The notes below the pieces were generated by a model. That model saw only the letters and a program-made list of their open reading frames with translations. It ran no database searches and was not told where the DNA came from. From a virus, in the IMG/VR virus record IMGVR_UViG_3300021478_000058, positions 1 through 44,300 of that record: DNA of 44,300 nt. One strand, given 5' to 3'. Shown one piece after another: positions 39,156 through 44,300 of the stretch. The first letter of the stretch is position 1; every line of letters starts with the position of its first letter. The translations under genes were made by a program, and so were the position numbers.

Positions 39156-40480
39156 CCCAATCTCCTCGGTCCGTTGTTCATCCGTTTGAGGTTACGCCGC
39201 AACGCTCCCTCCCCGATACCAACCACATTGGTACCGCCGATCATCGGCGCTATCATATTCAGCGCAACACAACCGATGCGCATCGCGTCAGAAGCGTGAC
39301 TCGCCCAATTATGGAGGGGTTTACCCGTCCCGGTTTTGTGGTAATTCCGCAGCGCCATTATTCCAGGCTCGCAGCGCTGCTTGTCGAACCACATTAATCG
39401 AATGGCCGCACGTGTGGCGGAAATCCCATCTTCAACAGTATGGCTTGGACATACGAACAAATTCGGCAACATACCATCGAGAACTTCCTTGCGGCTGACG
39501 CCGGTACCCAATTCGCGTGCCTTAATATCGTGTGGCAGAACGTGCACGCCATATTGATATGGTTTGGATTTGATCTGTCCGACATAGAACTCAAGGCCCT
39601 TACCAGTGTTCTGCAAAAAGTCAATAACGTGCAGTTCCCGGCCGCAGCGTTGTACGAACCATATCACCATCTCGTCGTCAATGCCCAAATCCCACCATGT
39701 GAATACGAGCGCGTTGGGATCGTACGGAACACCGGTGATCTGACCGTCCATGTCAATCTGGTTCATTACTTCGCCGTAGTAAGACCCTTCGATCGGCGCG
39801 TCGAAGCTGCACATCATTTCGCGGGCGAACTCGTCCGCCGTCATGTCCTTTCGCATCTCTGCTACTTCGTCTTCGAGCAGCGCGTCTGTCTGTGTTATGG
39901 GTATGCTGTAAAGGTCCCACTTATCCGGTTCTTGTTCCGCGCGCTTCTTGAGGTCGTGGAAGTGGTCATCGCCGTTGGAAGTACCACTTATCACCGCCCA
40001 TCCTTGATAGTCAGCCAAACAAGGGCGGATAACAGAGCCAAGCATAGCAGGGTTAAGGAGAGGATACTCGTCAGCGACCACTCCGTCAAAATACAGTCCG
40101 CGCATTCTTTCATAGGCGGCACTTCCCCCATACAAATTAATTAGCGCGCCGTTCGGGAGTATAACCTGTAAGTCCCCTTCTATTACCCTTACTTTTGGTA
40201 ATACTTCGGTGTAATATTTGTAATACCCCCACACTAGGTCTTTGGCCTGTGCGAAGCTCGGTCCAATATAGGCGTAACGGGGCGGAGGGAAGGCCCGTTT
40301 GTTTTCCAGCGCCTTCCGGATCACCTGATTACACAGCGCGACCGTTTTTCCGGCTCGTCGGTGCGCCACGACGAACTTCCAACGTTTTTGTGATGCGTGT
40401 AACGGCCTGAAATGTTCGCGCGGCACATACGGAATAGTTATGCGAGGGACTTCTAATTCCGCTGCGGCGCTTTCGTTCAT
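39152..40480 (-). CDS. terL: Terminase large subunit
   Basis: A 442-residue packaging ATPase-nuclease. Walker A is AHRRAGKT (residues 39-46), Walker B is GVVADEYP, and the nuclease domain begins WWDLGIDDE with further acidic residues (HVIDF, then ASDAMR near the end). I chose the ATG at 40480, which overlaps the TGA of the Acb2-like gene. It drives DNA into the procapsid and cuts it. Confidence 0.9.
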   Translation of the reverse strand: MNESAAAELEVPRITIPYVPREHFRPLHASQKRWKFVVAHRRAGKTVALCNQVIRKALENKRAFPPPRYAYIGPSFAQAKDLVWGYYKYYTEVLPKVRVIEGDLQVILPNGALINLYGGSAAYERMRGLYFDGVVADEYPLLNPAMLGSVIRPCLADYQGWAVISGTSNGDDHFHDLKKRAEQEPDKWDLYSIPITQTDALLEDEVAEMRKDMTADEFAREMMCSFDAPIEGSYYGEVMNQIDMDGQITGVPYDPNALVFTWWDLGIDDEMVIWFVQRCGRELHVIDFLQNTGKGLEFYVGQIKSKPYQYGVHVLPHDIKARELGTGVSRKEVLDGMLPNLFVCPSHTVEDGISATRAAIRLMWFDKQRCEPGIMALRNYHKTGTGKPLHNWASHASDAMRIGCVALNMIAPMIGGTNVVGIGEGALRRNLKRMNNGPRRLG

Positions 40481-40668
40481 TTTGTAATTGCCTTGACGGC
40501 CCACATCACCGCCTCTTCTAATTTGGTCTTCGCGATCGATACTTCGCGCGACTGTTCGAGTGAGTCAAATAGCTTAAGAAAATCGGCCCCCATGCTCTTA
40601 ATAGTGTTGATGGATTCTTTCTCGGCGTCACTCAATTCGCGGTAGGTCTTACGAAATACGTCCGTCAT
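40477..40668 (-). CDS. Acb2/Tad1-like cyclic-nucleotide sponge
   Basis: A 63-residue helical protein with GGAGG before the ATG at 40668. YRELSDAEKESINTIKSMG, then a helix with SLEQSREVSIAKTKLEEAV and MWAVKAIT, matches the Acb2/Tad1 hairpin family as I remember it. Acb2 proteins assemble into hexamers and bind CBASS cyclic dinucleotides and trinucleotides, or Thoeris signals. It overlaps the Tad2 gene upstream and terL downstream by ATGA, so all three are translated together late in infection. Confidence 0.75.
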   Translation of the reverse strand: MTDVFRKTYRELSDAEKESINTIKSMGADFLKLFDSLEQSREVSIAKTKLEEAVMWAVKAITK

Positions 40669-40883
40669 TTTAATACCTCCCAATCACAGGCCAATAGATC
40701 AGTTTGGGAACATAACCACGGCACAAGGTGGTTGTCCGCCGTTTTTATGTATACATATGGAAGCGACATTTTGGAATGATCATCAGGCACCTGCAATTCC
40801 AAATACATGTCCTTGCCATTCCACCCGGCGCGCATTACTTTTTTGTGGTCGTAAAGTTCTTTTACTGCTTCTCCGATGTCCAT
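40665..40883 (-). CDS. Tad2-type anti-Thoeris protein (DUF2829)
   Basis: A 72-residue protein with AAAGGATG before the ATG. It matches DUF2829/Tad2 along its whole length: a short N-terminal helix, VMRAGWNGKDMYLELQVPDD, SKMSLPYVYIKTAD, then LVPWLCSQTDLLACDWEV. Tad2 proteins bind and hold cyclic ADP-ribose-type signals of Thoeris defence, and some also bind CBASS molecules. It is upstream of the Acb2-like gene with an ATGA overlap. Confidence 0.88.
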   Translation of the reverse strand: MDIGEAVKELYDHKKVMRAGWNGKDMYLELQVPDDHSKMSLPYVYIKTADNHLVPWLCSQTDLLACDWEVLK

Positions 40884-40956
40884 TTAGCATCCTTTACATA
40901 TACTGTTTGGGGCTGGTTCTGCTGGCGGAAGTGGATCGAACTGGCTTATGGAATGT
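40884..40956 (-). other. Short gap before the Tad2 gene
   Basis: These 73 bases carry the AAAGGATG ribosome site of the Tad2 gene and no reading frame or promoter that I can support. Confidence 0.5.
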
Positions 40957-41121
40957 TCAGTGAAACCCGGACACCTTCGCAACGCCTCCTATTAGTTCGC
41001 TCGCAATCCAAAGTGCGATTGCCATGGGTAGAAGGTACCATGCCCCGACGCTACCAATTCGCGTCGCGATGCACGCCACCACGAATGCGAATACCAAAAG
41101 GATTAGCCCTATGTTCTGCAT
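40957..41121 (-). CDS. 54-residue two-span membrane protein
   Basis: A short reading frame with two hydrophobic stretches (residues ~4-19, LILLVFAFVVACIA, and ~26-46, GAWYLLPMAIALWIASELIG). GAGGAC lies about nine bases before the ATG, and it overlaps the end of the gene upstream by 13 bases. No family recognised. A holin-like role is possible because small membrane proteins are otherwise scarce in the late arm. Confidence 0.6.
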   Translation of the reverse strand: MQNIGLILLVFAFVVACIATRIGSVGAWYLLPMAIALWIASELIGGVAKVSGFH

Positions 41122-41318
41122 GGCGCGGTGTCCTCGTCGATTGCTTCCTCTAGTATTCGTTCCAGGTGGGAAATCACTTCCTCAGTCAAGCAGCGTGCAG
41201 ATGTTCTGTGGTGGCCCGGCGGAAGATATCCTTCTGATTCGAACAGCATCCTCGCGATAGCCAAAGCATATGCCGCCTTGTAGGTATCGAACTCAGCCAA
41301 GCTTTCTGTCAGAGCCAA
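41109..41318 (-). CDS. Small helical hypothetical protein
   Basis: A 69-residue protein starting with TTG at 41318, with GGGAG seven bases upstream. It overlaps the terminase small subunit by 26 bases. Helical throughout (YKAAYALAIARMLFES, then LTEEVISHLERILEEAIDED). No family recognised. Confidence 0.65.
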   Translation of the reverse strand: MALTESLAEFDTYKAAYALAIARMLFESEGYLPPGHHRTSARCLTEEVISHLERILEEAIDEDTAPCRT

Positions 41319-41796
41319 CTAGTTCTCCCTCAATGGTTTTGAGGTCTTCCGACTGGTCTGAACCCAATTGTGTGCCATCAGCCCATTGCACCACGATAGT
41401 TCCGCCAGCGGAGTTCTTAACAGTAACGCCTCCAGAGCCTGCAGTTCCCCATCCGCGATGCTTCCCGATGTTAGTAAGTACGAATCGAGACATGGTGTCG
41501 CGCCGGGATGGGTCTTCCGCATCTGTAAGCGCACTGTATACATTTGCTTCCGCTATATCGACGAGGCGGTCTTGGGCTTCTTGCATTTCGGCGGTCAAGT
41601 AGGGCGATTTCTTAACAAAAGCGCGTAGCCGTATGGAAGTTACTTTTAATAGTTTTGCTGCTTCGGATATATTTCCAGCAGCCATCCAAATAGCGGTGCG
41701 TACCTCCTCCACGTCGAGGGGTAGTTCGACTGGTCGCTCCGAGTACGGCATCGTAGGCAGAGCGACCAGATCATTTGGCACATTTGCGTCGTTCAT
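41293..41796 (-). CDS. terS: Terminase small subunit
   Basis: A 167-residue protein. Residues ~30-60 hold a helix-turn-helix (VRTAIWMAAGNISEAAKLL, then KVTSIRLRAFVKKSPYL) of the kind used by small terminases to recognise the packaging site, followed by RDTMSRFVLTNIGKHRGWG, common in this group. It would bind DNA and feed it to TerL. It overlaps a tiny membrane-protein gene upstream by ATGA. Confidence 0.75.
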   Translation of the reverse strand: MNDANVPNDLVALPTMPYSERPVELPLDVEEVRTAIWMAAGNISEAAKLLKVTSIRLRAFVKKSPYLTAEMQEAQDRLVDIAEANVYSALTDAEDPSRRDTMSRFVLTNIGKHRGWGTAGSGGVTVKNSAGGTIVVQWADGTQLGSDQSEDLKTIEGELVGSDRKLG

Positions 41797-41888
41797 CTAA
41801 GCCAAATAGCTAGTATGGCGATGAGAATGACGGCCAATATAGCTATCCCAATTAGGTACGGTAGATCGTTGCGTTCACGCCAGTTCAT
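41793..41888 (-). CDS. 31-residue single-span membrane protein
   Basis: A short reading frame that is a charged start (MNWRERNDLPY) and one hydrophobic helix (LIGIAILAVILIAILAIW). Its stop overlaps the start of terS (ATGA). The ribosome site is weak. The layout and strong membrane pattern support it. Confidence 0.5.
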   Translation of the reverse strand: MNWRERNDLPYLIGIAILAVILIAILAIWLR

Positions 41889-41904
41889 TCATATACTCAA
41901 TAGT

Positions 41905-41969
41905 AAAGGGAGCGGGCGCTTACAGTCGCCCTGCCAGTTCAAAGCACGTCTATTCGTGCTGCTCCCTTT
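41905..41969 (-). ncRNA. Perfect three-way-junction RNA structure next to packaging genes
   Basis: AAAGGGAGC (41905-41913) pairs with GCTCCCTTT (41961-41969), GGGCG (41914-41918) with CGCCC (41927-41931), and AGCACG (41943-41948) with CGTGCT (41955-41960). All 20 pairs are perfect and two of the joints have no unpaired bases. It sits in the late transcript between the first late gene and terS. It could be a processing site, a terminator, or a packaging-related RNA. It can fold on either strand. No tRNA or hammerhead core is present. Confidence 0.6.
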
Positions 41970-41972
41970 CAA

Positions 41973-42587
41973 TTACGTACGCGCGGGCGTATTGATAACC
42001 GGCGAATTCGGCTGTACCCGCGCGGCGGCTTGTTGCCTTGGGCTGCCGTGTTCGTCCACGGGTTGTCCCGCGCTTGCGAGCGATTCCTTTATCCTCGCTT
42101 CCATACCGGGATCATTCCTCGGGTCCGGCATGGGTTGCATATTGGGCGTAATGGGCGCCCCAGAAGGGGTCACCAAATGGTCCGCTTGCTCGGGGAAGTA
42201 CCCTACAACGGGCGCTGCCACAGTTCCTACTTCGGGAGGGTCAATTGTAGCCGGTCCAGTCGGCTTCCCTTCTTCATCCAAACGAACCCATCCCTTCTCG
42301 CCATGGCCAAGCTGGCCCGACATTTCTTGGTCGCCGAATTCCTCGATCGCTTTGATTCTCTTCTTCTCGGTCTCCAATTCAAGCTCAAGCTCCTTGATCC
42401 GCGCCTCGTGAGCATGCTTGATGGCCAAATTCTGACCGTCCTTGGCGACCTGATGAGTGCTGTCAGACTTATGTGGAGGTGCCGCAGCGGGGGAAGGGGA
42501 CTTCGGCGGTGCCGCTGGAGGCTGCGTCGAAGCAGCCGCCGGGTTGTGGGGAGGCGCTTGCGGGGTGTGCGGAGGTTGGTTGGCCAT
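41973..42587 (-). CDS. Pro-rich coiled-coil protein, first late gene
   Basis: A 204-residue protein. Residues ~1-45 are Pro/Ala/His-rich, residues ~50-85 are a charged helix (IKELELELETEKKRIKAIEE) that should form a coiled coil, and the rest is Pro-rich and flexible. No family recognised. It directly follows the late promoter at 42618-42647 and precedes the terminase genes. Possibly an assembly or terminase-associated protein (inference). Confidence 0.7.
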   Translation of the reverse strand: MANQPPHTPQAPPHNPAAASTQPPAAPPKSPSPAAAPPHKSDSTHQVAKDGQNLAIKHAHEARIKELELELETEKKRIKAIEEFGDQEMSGQLGHGEKGWVRLDEEGKPTGPATIDPPEVGTVAAPVVGYFPEQADHLVTPSGAPITPNMQPMPDPRNDPGMEARIKESLASAGQPVDEHGSPRQQAAARVQPNSPVINTPART

Positions 42588-42617
42588 CGAAGGGGCTCCC
42601 TGTTATATGAATGTAAC

Positions 42618-42647
42618 AGGGTAGCACACGGGCTGGGTAGCTGTCAA
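42618..42647 (-). promoter_or_regulatory. Late leftward promoter with operator
   Basis: Reading leftward, TTGACA (42647-42642), 18 bases ending CCGTGTGC, TACCCT (42623-42618). An inverted repeat CCCTGTTA (42598-42605) with TAACAGGG (42614-42621) covers the -10 and the start point near 42611. It is the first promoter of the late arm and is probably repressed early. Confidence 0.75.
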
Positions 42648-42728
42648 GATCAGAGAAGTATATTCGGGAGGCGTTCAGAGTACGCGGATACGCATAGTGA
42701 AGAGCGTTGCACGTCGAGACGGGTCCCG

Positions 42729-42755
42729 CCTTCGAGTTGCTTTGCAACTCGAAGG
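42729..42755. repeat. Perfect 12-base-pair inverted repeat
   Basis: CCTTCGAGTTGC (42729-42740) and GCAACTCGAAGG (42744-42755) are separated by three T bases, with GTCCCG and CGGGGG flanks that extend the stem. It is not followed by a T run on either strand, so it is probably not a terminator. A cruciform, origin or protein site are options. Confidence 0.65.
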
Positions 42756-42830
42756 TCGGGGGAGTTTCGAACACAACCGCGGGTTGTGGCACGAGTCTTG
42801 CATTGCAAGGGCCGTACCAATCTTTGTCAA

Positions 42831-42907
42831 TGTGACACGGTGTCGCAGTATCGGAAGTTGTTCAGACATGCGAAACGGTTGTGTGCGATATGCGACACTG
42901 TGTCACA
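42831..42907. promoter_or_regulatory. Pair of 17-base operators
   Basis: TGTGACACGGTGTCGCA (42831-42847) and TGCGACACTGTGTCACA (42891-42907) are near-perfect palindromes and reverse complements of each other apart from one base. Their centres are 60 bases apart. The second lies about 45 bases before the predicted start of the paralogue D transcript, a position used by activators and also by repressors. Confidence 0.7.
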
Positions 42908-42983
42908 TATGCGACGCACGTTGCGACATGCTTTAATAATCTCACGGTCGCGATGGAGCGACCGGTACAACGGAGCAAGGCAC

Positions 42984-43466
42984 ATGTCGAAGCGCAAGCA
43001 CAAGGAAGTCGTGGAACCGGTCGTGGAACCGGTCGTGGTGGAACCGGTGGAACCGGTGGAACCGGTGGAACCGGAGGTCGAGATCGACGCGGAGGTCGCG
43101 GAAGAGATCGTCAAGCGAAGCTCGGTGGTCCGCCCCGCATACAAGAAGCGCTACGCGGAACGCGCCGCAGCGAACGGTGGCGGAAAGGTCGCACAGCGAA
43201 GCTGCTGGGATTGGCTGGCACAAACGCTCGCTGGCGAATGCCTCGTCGGATCGAAGATCAGCATCGACCGGTTCCTCGCCCTGCTCGACGCGAACGGCGT
43301 TGACCACAGCCGCTGGAACAACCGCAACAAGGGTTGGGAAGGCCGGCTGCGGATGACAGGAAGGCTGGCGCTGCAGAAGGTCGTCGCGGCGCAGGGCGTG
43401 CTGAAGACCGCCGATGGCGAGACGCTCGAAGCACCGGCGGAATGGGTCGCGAAGCACACCCACTAA
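42984..43466 (+). CDS. Member D of the four-copy RMTGR paralogue family
   Basis: A 160-residue protein. The N-terminal ~45 residues contain the repeat VEPV many times in an acidic Pro/Glu-rich arm. The domain follows: SVVRPAYKKRY, WDWLAQTLAG, LLDANGVDHSRWNNRNKGWE, then GRLRMTGRLALQ, and TADGETLEAP near the end. It is the closest relative of member A. It is controlled by the operator-rich region upstream and ends before a GC-rich hairpin. GGAGCAAGG lies upstream of the ATG. Confidence 0.85.
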   Translation: MSKRKHKEVVEPVVEPVVVEPVEPVEPVEPEVEIDAEVAEEIVKRSSVVRPAYKKRYAERAAANGGGKVAQRSCWDWLAQTLAGECLVGSKISIDRFLALLDANGVDHSRWNNRNKGWEGRLRMTGRLALQKVVAAQGVLKTADGETLEAPAEWVAKHTH

Positions 43467-43473
43467 GGAACAC

Positions 43474-43493
43474 GGGGCGGCGCAAGCCGCCCC
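43474..43493 (+). terminator. GC-rich hairpin after paralogue D
   Basis: GGGGCGGC (43474-43481) pairs with GCCGCCCC (43486-43493) around GCAA. No T run follows, so it may be a stability hairpin or a weak terminator between paralogue D and the next gene. Confidence 0.5.
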
Positions 43494-43522
43494 ACCACTC
43501 ATCGAAACGAGGAAATAAGCCA

Positions 43523-43702
43523 ATGACCGAAGAACAGAAGACGAAACGACTGGTGGAACTCGCAATGATCTTCTACCAGAGCGCGGAAGCACCAGACGCG
43601 AACCAGTGGGACGTTCTCTTCACACATATCGCGGAGCGGAACATCGAAGCACTAGAAAGCTACTTACGCGAGTGGGAACTCGACATCGGAGAAGACCAAT
43701 GA
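43523..43702 (+). CDS. Small acidic helical protein
   Basis: A 59-residue protein with GAGGAAA eight bases before the ATG. Helical and acidic (EEQKTKRLVELAMIFYQSAE, then EALESYLREWELDIGEDQ). No family recognised. Overlaps the next tiny gene by ATGA. Confidence 0.7.
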   Translation: MTEEQKTKRLVELAMIFYQSAEAPDANQWDVLFTHIAERNIEALESYLREWELDIGEDQ

Positions 43703-43782
43703 CTATGGAAGAAGTAGGCTTCATAAGCGCCGTATTCATAATGGCCTTCGGCGCGTTCGCGATAGCGGTGTTCTGTATATAG
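43699..43782 (+). CDS. 27-residue single-span membrane protein
   Basis: A short reading frame whose ATG overlaps the stop of the previous gene. Almost all of it is one hydrophobic helix (VGFISAVFIMAFGAFAIAVF). It is followed by a CTGCCCCA/TGGGGCAG hairpin. Function unknown. Confidence 0.5.
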   Translation: MTMEEVGFISAVFIMAFGAFAIAVFCI

Positions 43783-43787
43783 TTCCA

Positions 43788-43817
43788 CTGCCCCATCGGC
43801 GAAGGCTGGTGGGGCAG
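43788..43817 (+). terminator. Inverted repeat after the small membrane gene
   Basis: CTGCCCCA (43788-43795) pairs with TGGGGCAG (43810-43817), followed by AACTGTATTC. It is a possible weak terminator of the paralogue D unit. Confidence 0.5.
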
Positions 43818-44158
43818 AACTGTATTCGTCGTGCGGAATGCGAAACTTTTCGTGCGACTGAAACTTTTCGCGCGACGCGTGGGCAGCTGCCCAACATTCG
43901 CTGCCCACTGTTGAAACGTTTCGCGAGCCCCGAGCCAAGAAGAGACGTAACCAGAGCACGGCGTACGCGGTTCCCCGTGTTCTCAGGTTACCGCGCTACA
44001 CAGGGGGGACTCAGTACACAACTTTTTACAGCACAGGTACACAACACTGCAACACTTTATTTTCCCCCAGCTTTTTTCCCACCATGTACTATCCCCCCAC
44101 TGTGAAGAGAGGTAAGGAGGGACTACGGAGAACCGCGTACACAGAACTACTTCTTTAC

Positions 44159-44216
44159 TTGACAGACACTCCGCGCTGTGCTGTGCTGTGCTGTGCTGTG
44201 CTGTGCTATATATACT
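44159..44216 (+). promoter_or_regulatory. Sigma-70 promoter split by the CTGTG repeat
   Basis: The -35 is TTGACA at 44159-44164. TATATA starts at 44207 and is preceded by TGC, the extended -10 seen in sister promoters. With six repeat units the spacer is 42 bases and with seven it is 47. With one unit it would be exactly 17, as in most other promoters here. In the circular genome it would drive the small gene at 81-296. As written, the -35 and -10 cannot be contacted together, so the promoter should be off or depend on the extended -10 alone. Confidence 0.65.
44176..44205 (+). repeat. CTGTG pentanucleotide tandem repeat, 6 units
   Basis: Six perfect CTGTG units lie between a TTGACA at 44159-44164 and a TATATA at 44207-44212. 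Each unit changes the -35/-10 distance by five bases. Confidence 0.9.
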
Positions 44217-44245
44217 ATTCTTACTGACAACAACGGAGTCTTCTC

Positions 44246-44300
44246 ATGCCTTTCGATCTCACGCTCTCTTTCGACGATTCGATCCATATCCTCTCACAGC
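44246..44300 (+). CDS. Partial second copy of the gene at 81-296
   Basis: The first 18 codons of the gene at 81-296 are repeated exactly here and are cut by the window end. This is the product of terminal redundancy or assembly overlap, not a separate gene. Confidence 0.85.
   Translation, partial: MPFDLTLSFDDSIHILSQ

Larger units (their letters stand above)
42648..42983. promoter_or_regulatory. Gene-free divergent control region
   Basis: This stretch holds no credible gene. It contains a perfect 12-base-pair hairpin (42729-42755), a CACAACC/GGTTGTG inverted repeat (42772-42788), two copies of a 17-base palindrome (42831-42847 and 42891-42907), several ATGCGA words, a possible extended -10 TGCTTTAAT (TTTAAT at 42932-42937) without a normal -35, and a CGGTCGC/GCGACCG hairpin at the predicted transcript start (42945-42964). 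Confidence 0.65.
43783..44245. promoter_or_regulatory. Gene-free region before the genome junction
   Basis: No reading frame here is convincing. The stretch holds three GAAAC[T/G]TTTCG words (starting 43842, 43860 and 43913), the palindrome GGGCAGCTGCCC (43881-43892) repeated as GCTGCCCAC (43900-43908), T-rich and C-rich tracts around 44030-44100, and the split promoter. Repeated words plus an AT-rich tract would suit an origin of replication or a repressor-controlled region. Confidence 0.55.
44171..44300. repeat. Right copy of terminal direct repeat
   Basis: It repeats positions 1-135, with six rather than seven CTGTG units, and matches exactly from the repeat tract to the window end. Joining the two copies gives a circle and places the TTGACA at 44159-44164 upstream of the gene starting at 81. 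Confidence 0.9.

Noticed and set aside
41905-41969. tRNA gene
   Set aside because: The helices do not follow tRNA spacing, there is no D arm or T arm, and the loops lack tRNA signature bases.
42030-42983. Long upstream extension of paralogue D reading frame
   Set aside because: It crosses the late promoter, operators and the opposite-strand first late gene. The ATG at 42984 has a ribosome site.

Overview
The window looks like one complete genome of a short-tailed, P22/podovirus-like double-stranded DNA bacteriophage. It has a terminase, a P22-type portal, scaffold and capsid genes, tail fibres, internal virion proteins and a lysozyme. No integrase, tRNA, rRNA or host gene is visible. The last 130 bases repeat the first 135 apart from one 5-base repeat unit, so the contig is probably circular or terminally redundant. 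The host is not stated by the sequence. Promoters fit bacterial sigma-70, and I would guess a proteobacterium, possibly an alphaproteobacterium (inference only).

Layout. (1) Positions 42984-43782, running through the junction into 81-296, form a small rightward unit led by a paralogue-family protein and ending in a long gene-free regulatory stretch. (2) Positions 286-1453 form a short leftward unit of three genes. (3) Positions 1622-18997 form the rightward early/replication arm: many small proteins (several with Cys-x-x-Cys pairs), three putative DNA-binding proteins, a primase-polymerase/helicase, a family A DNA polymerase, a VRR-NUC nuclease, a PurZ-type adenylosuccinate synthetase, a MazG-like pyrophosphohydrolase and a SNF2 helicase. 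(4) Positions 42587-18994 form the leftward late arm: small terminase, two predicted cyclic-nucleotide sponges (Tad2/DUF2829 and Acb2/Tad1-like), large terminase, portal, scaffold, capsid, adaptor, tail fibres, tail hub, internal virion proteins, and a GH25 endolysin between two polysaccharide-lyase-like proteins. Most late genes overlap by ATGA or TAATG, which suggests translational coupling.

How it works together. PurZ with Ser in place of the catalytic Asp of PurA, a MazG-like enzyme next to it and a divergent PolA-type polymerase together suggest that the phage replaces adenine by 2-aminoadenine (Z) in its DNA. No DatZ-like HD dATPase was recognised. The Tad2 and Acb2-like pair should protect against CBASS/Thoeris signalling.

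Regulation is unusually legible. Thirteen strong TTGACA-type promoters, most with a TGn extended -10 and a 17-18 base spacer, punctuate the genome, and several carry their own distinct palindrome. Three of the four members of an unrecognised paralogous family sit directly behind such a promoter; the fourth sits behind an operator-rich region. The promoter at the genome junction is split by a (CTGTG)n repeat counted as 6 copies at one end and 7 at the other. A single copy would restore the standard 17-base spacing, so this may be a slippage-controlled promoter.
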